A DNA stretch of 64,000 nt, taken from the NCBI RefSeq assembly GCF_026210795.1, contig NC_089446.1, forward strand, positions 3,253,001 to 3,317,000. Reading direction: 5' to 3'. The notes under the pieces were generated by a model that saw only the letters and a list, made by a program, of their open reading frames with translations, made no database searches and had not been told where the DNA came from. This document shows, in pieces, positions 1 to 12,336 of this stretch. Made by a program: the position numbers and the translations under genes. The stretch comes from Rhizophagus irregularis. Its lineage: Eukaryota; Glomeromycota; Glomeromycetes; Glomerales; Glomeraceae. The first letter of the stretch is position 1, and every line of letters starts with the position of its first letter.

Positions 1-1914
1 ATTTTTTAAAAAAAAAACTTGCATAAAATGTTAATTATATATATAATACATATGCTATATAGTAAAAAATAAATACTATTACTTAATAATACTTTAATTA
101 TATGTAAATTGCTGGAAAACTAGAGAGTTTTGGCAAATTAGCAAAATGCTAAAATAGTGAAAACTATTATTAAAAAGTTAATAAAACTTTAAAAAAGTAA
201 AATTTATTATAAATACTAAAACTATTAAAATTTTACTAAAATTATAATAAAATTATAATAAAATATAAATTTTACAATTTTTAGTATAAAGTTTTTTTTA
301 AACATCATTAATTTAAAGGTTTTTACAATAAAATAATGCTAAAATTTAAATTCTTTTAGTTAAAAAGAATTTGCAAAAAAAAATTAAACAAGCACTTAGT
401 TATTAACAGTGTTATACATAAGAATGATAAGACATGTTTTGCCAAATTTTAATATTTCAGACATTATCCCGTCCATGTTCCATTCACATTCCATCCAAAA
501 TTGTTCAAGTTTACAATTTATCTTATCAAGACAATACCTAATGGACTATAATTTATATTTAAGATTACGTCGTTTTAATGTCCCAATGTTCTGGACATTG
601 CTAAAATCTTTGGATATATCCTGGACTGTTCCATTCCATCCATAGATATGTTCTGTTCTTATAATAATACTGTTAATAAGTAATGATCTTCATTTTACAT
701 ATGATGAAAATTATTTCTATATGCAAAATAAAGATCATTATCTATTTTTAACAAGTAATTTTTTAATAATTAGGAGTCTGTTGGCTTTTTAATTTTTTTT
801 TCAGAAAATTCCTTTTAACTAGAAGAATTTAAATTTTAGCATTATTTTATTATAAAATTATTTGATGTAATATTATTTAAAAAAAATACTATACAAAAAT
901 TGTAAAATCTATATATTATATAATAATTTTAAATATATTCATTAAATAAATAAATTAATTTATTACTAAAGAATATTGAATTTTTTTAGTTTTAATTTAT
1001 AATTTAAGTTATTTAATTATTAATTTTAAATTTTTTTTTATAATATAATTTTATAAAAATTTTTGATTTTTTAAAAATATTAAAAATGACAAAAGAAACT
1101 GACTAGATTTCTTTGCTTTAATATTATATAATTAAAAAAACTAATTAATAAATTTATATTAAAATTTATATTTTTTAATAGATCATATTATATTTTAAAT
1201 TTTATTTTAATTGGATTTAAATTGGTTAAAATACAAATAATCAATAATTTAAATAATATATGGTTAGTTACTTTTGGAAGCTACTGTATATCTTTTGTTT
1301 ATTATAGTAATTGTTTTAGCATTATGTAAATTATATTATTGACAAATATAAGAATTTTTTATTTTCTGAAGAATAACACCTAATACTTTTTATTATCAGA
1401 AGTACCATTATTCCTAACTATATTCCAAATTTGTTTTACCCATATTCAGGTCTTAATTTGAAAGTTTTCTAAATTTATTATTGGATAACTTTTACACTAT
1501 TAATATGGAATAAGCAATTCTCTTCCTAAATCTATAATCTGTATTATTTATATAATAATTATGTAGTAGATATACAAAATAATTTATAAAAATCTTATCA
1601 ACCTTATTAGAACTGAGCAATAATACACTTCTTCCTTTTTTCACATTCTTTCGTATAGCATTAAAATGCATTTTAATGATTTTAGTAATACATTTTTTCA
1701 AATAATCATTGCTACATTTGATGGTATTTTCATAGATAATTACTAAGTAAGAAGTCATATATGGTGCAATAAATATAAAATGACAGAGTATCTTCCAGCT
1801 TTAAATTCCCAATTTTTATATGATCTTTCAATTATTTAAATAAATCCATTCTTAGAGAAGTATTTTAGATTATATTCAAAAAGTTTTTTAAATAGATAAT
1901 AAACACAAAAATAT
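1..1914. other. AT-rich intergenic stretch
   Basis: Very AT-rich DNA with runs of A and T. Open frames here are short and low complexity, and I see no coding gene I can defend. A phrase near 120-150 (gagagttttggcaaatt) resembles repeat-derived text near 10,830 and 41,230-41,340, so some of this is probably old transposon debris. Confidence 0.5.
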
Positions 1915-2090
1915 CACTAAAGCTCTAAATAGTCTGGATTGGTCCAGGTTGAGGAGTAATCTAGGACCAGACTAAAAAATTGCTTTATTTCAGTCTGATC
2001 CAGATTATGTTAAAAGATAATCCAGAATTGGACCAGACTGGACCAGTTATTTAATTCAGTCAGTCTGGTCCTATAATAAAAAATCTGAAA
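1915..2090. repeat. Clustered GGACCAGAC / GTCTGGTCC inverted motifs
   Basis: About 170 bp with at least six copies, in both orientations, of a motif near GGACCAGAC (for example ggaccagact, gtctggtcc, gtctgatcc, ggattggtcc). The GC-containing motif stands out from the AT-rich surroundings. Clusters of this kind are typical of subterminal transposase-binding regions in nonautonomous DNA transposons. I could not define outer ends or a target duplication. Confidence 0.45.
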
Positions 2091-3839
2091 TTCTGATTGG
2101 CTGTTATAATATCATGTGACCAAAATTAAAATTTTTACTAAAATTATAATTGTATTCTAATTCCATAATTCTGGCTTTATACTATATCACATTTCTGGTA
2201 TTTTATTACTATACTTATATTGCAGATTGTTTAATGCCTGCATTACTATAGGATTTAAACCAGAATAATAGTAGTTAGTTTTAACCATTTTAAAGGTATA
2301 GAGAATTTATAACAATTTTACTAATTTTATAGATTTATAGAATTTATAACAATTTAGGTCAAGTAAATAAATTTATTCGTTTTTCATGATCCGGACGGGT
2401 CATGTAAATGTTACTTTAAAAATAAAAAAAATTTATTTTATTTGGTTATGCATTTTGGTTTTCGACCAATCATAATCATAAAAAAATAATTTTTTTTTCC
2501 ATCCGTAATCTCAGAAAAATTTATTAAATCAACCAATCATCATCTAGGAATCGGCTAAATTTTTTTTGAAAATAAATTTTTTTTCTGAGCGGTAGAGTTC
2601 AATTTGCAATTTTTTTTAAACGTGAAACGAATAATTTTATTTCTTTGGCCTTATAGTAAGTATATTATAATAAAATATTAGATTCATTTTTATTTGATTA
2701 TAAGCATATCAGAAATTTATATTTCAGCTATGATTTTATATTTATATATATACATATAAATTAATGGTTATATAAAATTAATCATAAAAAACTTCTAACC
2801 TTTCCTTATTTTTTGCTATAATAAATGGAAGTATAATTATGATTGAAATTCAAAAAGGCTAAGAAGGGATTATTTTCCATTAAAAATATTATCAAAATTT
2901 ATATATTGTAGAACATCTTTTTTATTAACATCTATTTTTTTGATAACCATCATATAACATTCATATAACAATCCTATTATATTTATATCTTGTAATAATT
3001 AGTAATATGTATACTATTATAGTTGAATAAATATTAAAATACTATATCATATATTATATAATTTGCATTATAACATGTATATATCATTGTTTTTAATGTT
3101 TTTCATATATATTATAATAATAAAACATCTCTTTATTAATAATTACAATATTTATTAATAATGGTTATATATATATATTATAATCCTTTTACAATGTATT
3201 ATATTAAATATATAATTACATTTAATATCTATATGTCTAATAAATCCATCAATTTACTTTACCCAAATTTGATTTATATTCAGCTATTTATCACTTATTT
3301 GTCTGTTTATAATATCTGTTTTGAGACCAGTATCCTTACAAATAAAATGAGAGAAAAGAAAAGTTAAAAATGCTTTTTAACATTCCAATTAAATCCTGAT
3401 AAACCACTATATACCTGTTTATAAAGTCCATTTTTATTAAATTTCAAGAAACTGGAATTCCTATAAACAAAAAAAAAGAAAAGTAATATAAAAAACAACA
3501 TCTGCTACATGCCTATTTAACTTCCAGTTTTGTTAAATTCCAAAAAAAAATACCTACTAAATGTCCATAATAATCCATATTGTAACGTTCAAGTCATTGG
3601 TTAGTATTCTTCTAGAAATGTTCAAGAATGATGATGACTCATCAAGTTGAAAGTTTCTGTGCTGCTGGAGTGTCAATATAAAAATGAAATTATACTAAAT
3701 ATCATATATGATCACTAAGTCTGAGTGTTGTAGACAGTAATTGTTAAAGTATTATGGATAGATAGCTGATTATATGAAATCTGGAATAAAATTAAAAAAA
3801 TTGTCATACTAAATAAATTTTAATTAATCGATCAGCAAT
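2091..3839. other. AT-rich intergenic stretch
   Basis: No gene or clear element recognised. The DNA is AT-rich with some T-runs and TA-dinucleotide patches. Open frames are short and hydrophobic by composition only. Confidence 0.4.
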
Positions 3840-4575
3840 ATAAGGGAGGAAAAAATAAGAAAAAGTGAAAAGGGAATAAAAAAGGAGGAAGATAAAAAGG
3901 AAAGAAGGAGAGATGTAAAAAGGAAGAAATAAGGACAAAAGAAAGGAGTTAAAAAGATGAAAAAGAAAGAAAAAGAAAACAAAGGAAGAAATAGGAAGAT
4001 GAAAAAGAGAAGAGAAAGAGATAAAAAAGAATGAGTGAAGAAAATGGAAAGGAAAGAAGAGAAAGATGAAAAAAAAGAGAAAGAGACAAAAAGAAGAGAG
4101 AGAAGAGAAAATGAATTAGCAAAAGTAAAGGAAGCAAAAAAGAAAAAAAGAAATATAGGAATTTACCTAAATTCTATCGAAACAGAAACTATCTTAAAGA
4201 AAAAACTGAAGATAATAACGTCTCGAAAAAAAATATAATGAAATTAATAAAAACAAGAGCAAAAAAAAGAAAAAAAAAATACACCTTAAAGCCAAAATGG
4301 AGTTATCTCATGCCTAAAAAGAAGTGGAAGAAGGCTGTACTACTATACACAATAATTAGCTAGACGATTTATATAAGTAAAAAAGGAAAATGAGGCAAAG
4401 AGTGAAAAGAGAGAAAGAAAGGAGACGAAAAAGAAGAAAGAAAAGAAACAAAAAAGGTGGAAAAGAAGAAGGAAAAAAGGAAAATAAAAGTGGAGGAGAA
4501 AAGGAAATAAGAAGAAAAAGAAAAGTAAAAGGGAAGCAAAAGATAAAAAAAAGTAAAAAAAAGCTTATTTAAAGG
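3840..4575. repeat. Long polypurine/polypyrimidine tract
   Basis: The + strand is almost purely A and G from about 3,842 to 4,150 and again from about 4,380 to 4,575, with a partly purine-rich link between. Words such as gaaaaag, aggaag and agaaagg recur without a fixed period. Lys/Glu/Arg-rich open frames on + and Leu/Ser/Phe-rich frames on - are composition artefacts, not genes. Such tracts can adopt triplex (H-DNA) structure. Confidence 0.8.
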
Positions 4576-5053
4576 AAAAACAGGAAAGTAAAAGACGCGC
4601 TACGCATTTATAAAAAGTTGTTAATACAGGTGGTGAGTATATTTAGCTTAGCATAATACTTATTATGTAATACTTTATTGTAATGTAAATTTGAATATGA
4701 ATATTGTAAAGATATTTCATATTTTATTTACAATCAATTTAATTTAAAAGGAAAATTAATAATTATGTAATGCATAACAACCATTCTTTTGTAATGAAAT
4801 ATAACATTAATGTTATAGCTAACCTTGTTAAATATCATATTAATATCCATGTTGTCATGCATAATATTTTTATAGTTATAATAATATATAGTAAAGTTGA
4901 AATCTCTGCCATCTGAGATTACACCTGCTTGAGAGATCATTAGGCTAAAGGGGTTTGCTTGGCATTATGAAGCAGAGAATTGGAGATTTGTTAAGTAAAG
5001 TTAACCAAAAAGTGTTTACTTTAGTAAGGTTCCTGGCCAAGTGAATAAAACAC
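4576..5053. other. Intergenic, candidate upstream region
   Basis: AT-rich DNA between the purine tract and a possible small gene. No gene recognised. The last ~100 bp lead into a TATAAAT at 5,054. Confidence 0.35.
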
Positions 5054-5060
5054 TATAAAT
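5054..5060 (+). promoter_or_regulatory. TATA-box-like TATAAAT
   Basis: TATAAAT lies 69 bp upstream of the ATG of the candidate small gene at 5,129 and stands in a less A/T-monotonous context (cactataaatagg). Spacing is plausible for a TATA element, but no transcript evidence is available. Confidence 0.3.
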
Positions 5061-5128
5061 AGGAGAGTTTTGGCCCATAAGGTGAGTTAGCATTAACATT
5101 GCCTACATTATATTTAAGAGTCGCAAAA

Positions 5129-5347
5129 ATGAGCAATACTAACTATTCTAAGACTAATACTCCCAAGACTGATGTTTCAAATATACCCTCAAATATGCCC
5201 AACACTAATTCCAATACTCCTAAGACAGATGTTCTCAACGCGCTTAAAGTTGATGATTTTGATGATCTCAATTTATTCCTTGCTCCGAAAAATCTTTGCT
5301 GGTCAGTACCTCCTCCTAAGCCAATGGAAAAGAGAAATAGTAAGTAG
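5129..5347 (+). CDS. Candidate small hypothetical protein or retroelement fragment
   Basis: An open frame of about 72 residues from the ATG at 5,129. It is polar and Asn/Thr/Ser/Pro-rich at the start, with a repeated NTPKTDV motif (twice) and then a more ordered LNLFLAPKNLCW / VPPPKP end. Composition looks protein-like rather than random. A textbook intron follows: donor GTAAGT at about 5,338, branch-like TACTAAC at 5,385-5,391 and acceptor TTTTCAG ending at 5,398. Splicing there gives an almost immediate stop in this frame, while the next 110 bp are open in the frame reached by a one-base shift, so the gene may be frameshifted. An AATAAAGG-type signal lies near 5,705. I do not recognise the product; it could be a small gene, a gag-like fragment or a pseudogene. 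Confidence 0.35.
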   Translation: MSNTNYSKTNTPKTDVSNIPSNMPNTNSNTPKTDVLNALKVDDFDDLNLFLAPKNLCWSVPPPKPMEKRNSK

Positions 5348-5399
5348 CATAATCTAAGAGAAAAAAGGGACGCTTCAAATGAATACTAACTTTTCAGTC

Positions 5400-6071
5400 T
5401 AACGTCTATGCTTTAAATCAGATAATTCGACCTATAAGCCCGCCTTTAGAGATAATAGCGATTATATTGAGAGAGACGATTACTGGAAGAGAAAAATTAG
5501 AAGCATGATAACAATGACGATATGAATCCTGGTCAATAGCAAAATATGTTAGACCAATTGTAAAGATCATCCACACATAATATTCATATCTGGGATATGA
5601 TGGATAAATATTATTTTATAAAATTATTCTCTGGCTTCGAAATTTGGGCCAGCCAGTTTTTATATTTTTATTTGTATATCATTGTCACTGTAACATTTAT
5701 GTTAATAAAGGTTTAAAGGTTCAGACACAAATGGAATCGTGCCACTACTTTGAATTGTGAGAGTTAGTACACATTGTCATTTATATACTGCAATAAAGTA
5801 AATACGTTTATGTACAATAAATCGGCATATAACTTTTTTTTATTACTCCGATATCAACACCACCCACATATACTTTAGCATATACACGTTAAAAATACAA
5901 TGCCCGATGTAGGCTTTACTATTTGATTCAATTTAAGAATATAGGATAAAAAAATACTACAATATTAATACTAACTCTGATTGCAATACATTATGTTTAT
6001 AAAAAATTTGTAATTTTTTTAGCCTTCATATATTTTCTGCACTTTAGTTTTTCAAACTAAGGCCTCCTAAT
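5400..6071. other. Intergenic, possible 3' exon and UTR
   Basis: 5,399-5,509 is open in one frame and may be a second exon of the preceding candidate gene. The remainder is AT-rich with no recognised gene. It ends at the 3' side of the minus-strand secreted protein gene. Confidence 0.3.
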
Positions 6072-6404
6072 TTATTTACATCCACCAGTACAACTAAAGG
6101 TTCCAAAACCGGTATTAGTACAAGTTGGACAGGCATATGTGCATGTAGGACCACATCTAAAAATACATTCAAAATCTAAACTCTGTGTTGAAAGATAGGA
6201 ACAAATTCCATCACAAATAGTTTTGGGTCCACCAAAAGTGCAAGTCGTGATATCACAGATACTGAGTCCGCAATCAACCTGGCAAGGGATTTTACCATGA
6301 CAACCAGACATAACACATTTGTAAAATGGGGATAGTGGGAATGCTATAACAAAGGGAAATAATAAAACAAGGAAAAATATAGGTTTCATAATATTTATAG
6401 ACAT
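6072..6404 (-). CDS. Small secreted cysteine-rich protein
   Basis: Single-exon frame of 110 residues. The N-terminus is a clear signal peptide: a Lys followed by a run of Phe/Leu/Val/Ile ending near ...VIAFPLS. The mature part holds 15 cysteines in about 85 residues, spaced 3-9 apart, with Gly, Pro and Thr between them. No membrane segment follows the signal, so secretion is expected, with a disulphide-stabilised fold. An in-frame second ATG at residue 6 sits directly before the hydrophobic core and may be the true start (106 residues). I recognise no named family. Small secreted cysteine-rich proteins of mycorrhizal and pathogenic fungi are effector candidates, but nothing in the sequence proves that role. 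An odd number of cysteines implies one free thiol or dimerisation. The gene sits alone between repeat DNA and a Mutator-like element. Confidence 0.75.
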   Translation of the reverse strand: MSINIMKPIFFLVLLFPFVIAFPLSPFYKCVMSGCHGKIPCQVDCGLSICDITTCTFGGPKTICDGICSYLSTQSLDFECIFRCGPTCTYACPTCTNTGFGTFSCTGGCK

Positions 6405-6574
6405 TTAGGAAACACAAAAGTATATGAAAATAGAGTATTTTACAAGGCGTAACAATAATGATCCTTGACAATATATCCAAGTAATGTGATATTGCTTCTT
6501 TTTTTTTATTAAACTTGGACAATATATCTAAGCAATGTTAATCGAGAGTTTTTTATATCTTTTTTTTGCTACAA

Positions 6575-6665
6575 AAGACGTATGAAATCGTCAGATATCG
6601 TATGAGAGCGAAATCATCAGATATCGTATAAGACCGTATGAAATTATCAGATATCGTATGAGGCA
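6575..6665. repeat. Short tandem repeat around TCAGATATCGTATGA
   Basis: Three to four imperfect copies of a ~27-30 bp unit containing (a/g)tcagatatcgtatga with variable linkers. It lies upstream of the secreted-protein gene on that gene's promoter side. A regulatory role is possible but unproven. Confidence 0.55.
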
Positions 6666-6947
6666 TTTTTTTTTGTGAAATCTTAATCTTACGCCGTGTC
6701 AGACCGATATCATCATCACTTCTATTGTTTGAACACAGTTCACTCATAATTCACACAATGACTAATCAGATCATTTTCGTACACCATGTCACCAATATCA
6801 TCACCACTTCCAATTGTTAAGCGAAATGTTAATGATAGATGTAGCGCAGTAATCACGTAATAGCGTTAACATTATTCACGAAATCACGTAATAAATAATT
6901 ACGATCTACTAACTAGGGGATAGCCGGATAGGTAAGGGTACAACTTA

Positions 6948-9900
6948 AGGGGGGAATCTTACCACACTACCCTTGGATGCAGGGATTTTTTTCCAAGTAC
7001 GCGACGACTGAAAATTTTTTTACGCAATTCAAATATCTATATATTCAAAACTTCAAACATTTATATTATAATCACTTCAATATAAACTTTATTTTTAAAA
7101 TATATAAAAAGCAAATACATATATTTAAATTTAATACATTACACGTTAGAAATGTAATAACAAAGAATAGTATTATATTGAATGTGAATCATGGTGGCGT
7201 TGTTTTTTTGAAGGTGATAAAGGATATATATTCTCTTTTAACATGTGTTTGTTCCTTTTTTCTTGAGTATTTCGTTCTTTCCAGATCTTATTTGAAATAT
7301 CTCTTAACTTTTTGATATCTTCATTCTCATCAATTTTTTCTAAAATAAACGCCATTTCTATATTTAATTGTTTAGCGTCTTCTTTTATTCCATCAGGCAC
7401 ATTGACGGAGAATTGTTTTATACTTTTTGCAATCAATTCTAGTTCATTTAAATTAGCAAGCAATTTGTAGCTAATGTAATATGTTCTTGTTTCCAGATTG
7501 CCACATTATGGTTTAATGATGAATGTACAGGTTCTCTACTTTGATTTTGATTTTCTTGGTCATAAAGTGATAAAGAGAGTTTTTCGGGATCTTAAGATGA
7601 TGGTGGTGGTGTTTCAGGATTATGAAATGTTTTTTCATATTCTTGTGTTGTTTCAGGATTATGAAGAGAATCTTGTGGTAATAGTAATAGTGAAGGTATT
7701 TCAGCGTTATAATAAGAATGTACTTTAAAAATGTAATGTTAATAAAAAAAGTTTAATTATTATTTTAATAATTTAATTATCATTAATTACCTTGATTTAT
7801 TTCAAATTTTTTACTGCTTCATCTCTTGTAGGTAAAGAAATATATAGTAAATTTTGATGATCAAGAGTGTTGTAATATTTTGGATGAGGTGGTTGTAATC
7901 GCAACCAATTAATCCAAAGAATTGATGCTCTAAAATGTTTACATGCACAACTACGAAATAAAAAATCTATACATTGACATGTAATATTAGGAAGTAATTG
8001 AACAATATATATTTTTGGTTCAAAATGAGTTGAGGTGTCAGAAATCACCCAAAGATATAAGGTATTACCATTAAATTCTATCTGAATTATTTTTTTTTCT
8101 TTACAGATGCGTTTAGCAGCTTCATTTCAAACTAGTTGGTTATAATAGTTTTCAAGCTGAATTCTTTCTTTAAGCGAAAATGATGCATAAGATTCATATC
8201 GCTCCTTTAATTATATTTGCAATTTACTTTTCAGACTTCTTTTTAAAAGAATATTTGGTATAATACTTTAATTAAAATTACACTTAAAAAATCAAAGCGT
8301 AAAAGATGGCCATTATTTTGAAATTTTTGTAATTGATGAACCTTTAATTCACTATTAAAAGATTCGAGATGATTGTTTGTTGTTGGAATTTGTTCTAATG
8401 GAACTTGTAATAAATTAGCCGCAATAATTCTTCCATACTTGCACCATCCAATAGCTAAATCTTCACACCAATAATCACGAATGTAATAAATAAAATCTAA
8501 TGCATCTTGAATTATTAATATTTTTTTAGATTCCGTTTCTTGATTTAGCTTATTCTTTAAAATAAAAATAATTAGTAAGAATTAAGAAACATAATATTAA
8601 GTTTTATAAATATTAAATTTATAAATATACCTTTAAAAAAGCTTCTGCATCTATTATTATTTGAGTAAAAACAGTGGTTGGTTCAATAGTGTTTTTTAAT
8701 TTATCTGTAAAATTTTTTAAAAATTGATGTACTTCTTTTCTAAACGAACAATTTCATGGCCTTTAAAATGTCCAAGAACGGTTTTTAGTTTATTTTCCCA
8801 ATTTTGTAATACATGAAATAAGCATAAAATTAAATGAATATTTGGCCAAACTTCAATTAAGGTATGTCTTTCTTTATGATCACAATCTGTTATAGCAACC
8901 TAATAATTCATTAAATAAATTAATTTTTTAAAAATAAAGGAAAATAATAACAAATAAAAAATTATTACCTTTGGAGTGAATTTACAACCATTTTCTTGTT
9001 CTAACTTATTTTTATAATGTAATAACAATTCTTTTAATATTAAATTATTATAACTACTACTAGTTCTTTGTGCATCTCCAGCAGCTGAAAATAATAAATA
9101 TCCTATTGGAATTCCTCTTTTTTGATTGTCTAATATTAGTAATGTAAATAAAAGAATTTTTTTATTTGATATACCAAATGTTCCATCCATATGTAAGATT
9201 TTTTGATGCCCAAATTTCCAAGCTAAATCTCTTTGATTTTTTGTTGCAAGAACTAATATAAATCGGTCATTTAATTCTCTTCTTGGTTTATAATAAACAG
9301 TTGCTTCTATTAATTCATGATCTCTATTATTTAATCCAAAAAATTTGGCTATATTAATTTCTTCTGCTTTGCGTTTATCCAAACCCCAGATATCCTTTGT
9401 CATTGAATTACATATATTTATTAAATCCTGATTTGATAATAGAAACCTTTTATTATCAATTATAACTCTTCCATTTAAATAATTTGCTATAAAATTCATA
9501 TTATTGTTAAGAATATGTGAAGAGCTAGCATGATTTTGTAATAAATTTTGTGCCATTCTTTTTATCATTTCATTAAGGTAAAGTGGAGGAGATTGATGTG
9601 GCAAACAACATTGACAATTTTCTACATGTTTAAGATAACCAAAGATACTTATATAATTGTTTTTTTATCTTTTTTAATATATGCATACACAAGACATTCA
9701 ACAAATTTGTATATTTGTCCTGACTTCCATTTTTTTAAACTCATGTCACTTCCATAACAACATTGTAAAATATAAATTCCTTTAGTTTTAATGCTACAAC
9801 ATATTTTCATTTATTTTCTGGTTGAATATTTTAAGTAAAAGATTATGTTCTTTTAAAAAAGAAATAGCACTATTTTGAGATGCCTATTTCACGTCAGTAA

Positions 9901-10052
9901 ATTCAGAAATTGGAAGAGAATGTAATTGTTCTTTTTATTTTGAGTCAGAATAAAGTGTGAAGGGATTTGTAAATTTGCCATTTAGTTAAAAATTTTATTA
10001 TTAAGACACAGTATATGTGAAAATAAGAGTAGTGTAGTAAGATTCCCCCTCT
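6948..10052. mobile_element. Mutator-like (MULE) DNA transposon, decayed
   Basis: The left end reads aggggggaatcttaccacac and the right end, in reverse complement, agagggggaatcttactaca. This is a terminal inverted repeat of about 25 bp. Between them lies a minus-strand transposase relic with MULE features (next entry). I could not find a convincing 8-10 bp target duplication at either end, so the exact termini may be off by a few bases. Confidence 0.65.
7173..9830 (-). pseudogene. MULE-type transposase with SWIM zinc finger, pseudogene
   Basis: Read on the minus strand, the relic starts near 9,800 with a Cys-containing N-terminal part and continues in the longest intact piece (8,900-9,604). 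That piece holds the first catalytic-like Asp in a HMDGTFGIS motif followed by LLFTLLILDNQ and GIPIGYLLFS. Next come an ITDCDHKERH segment and a CLFHVLQNWE motif (the MULE C-x-x-H block) near 8,820-8,890, then TTNNHLESFNSEL near 8,350-8,400 with the third acidic residue. A SWIM-like CQC...CACKH motif follows at about 7,930-7,980. A charged C-terminal tail is at 7,173-7,463. Several frame changes and stops separate the blocks, some of which may be introns (for example near 8,560-8,630 and 7,740-7,790). The family is well supported; the copy is probably inactive. Confidence 0.7.
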
Positions 10053-10127
10053 AATGTATAGTTTAACACATTATATATTGTTATTCAACACTATTATATT
10101 AACGCATTTATTATTGTACAATACTAG

Positions 10128-10151
10128 CAATATATATATATATATATATAT
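10128..10151. repeat. (AT)n microsatellite
   Basis: A run of about twelve TA units. No other content is seen between the MULE right end and the T-rich array beyond AT-rich debris. Confidence 0.8.
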
Positions 10152-10479
10152 AAGTAAATATAAATATTAAAATTAAAAAAAATGTATATGTAACATTCTA
10201 TTACATGTCTTATTTGTAACAACTTCGCATATATTATGTAATGTTATATGAATTTCCATAAAAGGAAATTTTATTTTCCATTAAAATTGGAGGATTGTAT
10301 TACACAAGTATCCAAAAAAAGGAAATTTTACATGCGCATCAGTTAATTCTGGCTGGAATTAATAATTTTAGTAAAAATTAAAATTTTTATATATATCATG
10401 TAAAAATTATTGGCCAGTTTAATATTTATTTGTTTATTAGATCATTTTTTTTAATCGTCACATAAACCCCATTTCTTTT

Positions 10480-11560
10480 CTTTTCTTTTTTTTAGTTTTG
10501 CTTTTGAAATGATTTAAAATAACCTGAAAAATGAAAACTTGAATACTGTAAGTTATTTCTTTATTGTTTTTTTTCTTTTTTTTTCCTAGGAAAAATAATA
10601 CTAATACAACAACTCTCATATAAGGTTACCTGCCTAAACCTCTCCAAAATTCTATGATTAGTTTCTCCAAAATTTTACTATAGTTTTATTATAGTTTCGG
10701 TAAGGTTTCAGCAGTTTCAGCATTTATAATAGATTTCGTTAAATTTCACTTTTTTCCAGAGTTTCACCAACTTTTTAATAAGACTTTCATATAGTTTTGG
10801 CAAAGTTTCGCTATTTTGGCATTTCGCCAACTTGCCAAAACCCTCTAGTTTCTCCAGCAATCTTACTCTCATGGCATTTTTTCTTTAACTTTTTATGATG
10901 TCTTTTTGGTGTTTTTCTTTACAACTTTTATAGTGCTTCTTTATAACTCTCATGATGTTTTTTCTTTAATTTTAATTTTTATGGTATTTTTTTTTGCAAC
11001 TTTTGTGGTGCTTCTTTACAACTCTCATAACATTTTCTCTAACTTTTATGATGTTTTTTTTTGTGCTTTCTTTGCAACTTTATGGTGTTTTCTCTAACTT
11101 TTATGGCATTTTTTTTTTTTGGTGTTTTCTTTGCAAATTTATTGTACTTTCTCTTTGACTTTTATGGTATCTTTTTGGTGTTTTCTTTGCAATTTTTATG
11201 ATGCTTTTTTACAACTCTTATGATGCTTTTTCTTTAACTTTTATGGTGTCTTTTTGGTATTTTCTTTGCAACTTTTGTGATGCTTTTTTATAACTCTTAT
11301 AATGTTTTCTCTAACTTTTATAGTGGGTTTTTTTGGTGCTTTTTTTGCAACTTTATAGTACTTTTCTTTAATTTTTATGATGACTTTTTGGTATTTTCTT
11401 TGCAACTTTTATGATATTTTTTTACAACTCATGATATTTTTTTCTTTAATTCTTATGGTTTTTTTGGTATTTATAACTCTTATAGTATTTTTTTTTTACA
11501 ATTTTTATGATGTTTTTTTTAATTTTTTTTGCAACAATTTTATAGTACATTTTAACTTTT
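10480..11560. repeat. T-rich degenerate tandem array
   Basis: From about 10,870 the sequence repeats variations of tttatg(g/a)tg-ttttt-ggtgttttctttgcaactttta every ~30-70 bp. It is preceded by a shorter cluster built on gtttc / gccaa / ttttgg words (10,630-10,860). Phe/Leu-rich frames here are artefacts of composition. The unit is too diverged to fix one period by eye. Confidence 0.65.
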
Positions 11561-12336
11561 CCTTTGTTATTAAATAAATTAATAAAGAAATACTTATATA
11601 TAAATTTCTAAAAAAGGAAGCTGTTACAAATAAGCCATATAACAGGCTGTTACAAATAAGTTTATCCATATAATAAATATATATTTAAAAAAATGGTAAA
11701 TTAATGTATAATAGATATATAAAAATCAAAAAACAATATATATATATACATTATATTTATTATATTATAGTATATTTACTACTAGATAAATTATAATAAT
11801 ATTAAGTAATATTTTAACTTTATAATACAGATTTTATATATCTTAAATTTAATAATAATATTTATTTTTGCAAATTTCTGTTAATTTATAATAATTTATA
11901 CAACCAATATAATTAATTAATACTTATTGTTTATTATAATTATTTGATTTACAATTAATATTTGAATAGTAAATATAAATGCAGGTATTTTTATATTTTT
12001 TTTAGCAATTACTTAAAAAATGAATTCATAATTTTGTATAAAAAAAATAATAATTAAATATAAAAAAAAGTAAATTTAAAATTGCAACAGTTTTACCATT
12101 TATTTTAAAAAATCAAATAAAAAAATAAATTTAAAATTTTAAACTTTGAAATAATATTTAATAACTAAATATTAATTTAAATTAAAAAAATTATTATATT
12201 AGCATTATAATGTATTTTTAGGCAGAATTAAAAATCTAATAAAATACTGACTGGCATTACATCATAAATTTATCACTGCTAATAACTATCACGTATTACT
12301 GGTAATATTTAACAATACCAAAATATTGGCTAAATA
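11561..12336. other. AT-rich intergenic stretch
   Basis: No gene recognised. There is a repeated gctgttacaaataag phrase at about 11,620 and 11,645 and then simple A/T-rich DNA up to the next MITE. Confidence 0.4.

Noticed and set aside
409-645. 78-codon plus-strand frame
   Set aside because: Underlying DNA has repeated ttccattc/catcca words; looks like a noncoding repeat.
1492-1758. 88-codon minus-strand frame
   Set aside because: Lys/Ile/Asn/Tyr composition as expected from AT-rich DNA, no start context, no domain; could be a transposon scrap but unsupported.
3949-4572. Lys/Glu/Arg-rich and Leu/Ser/Phe-rich open frames
   Set aside because: Both strands are open simply because the DNA is nearly all purines on one strand; no domain or codon signal.
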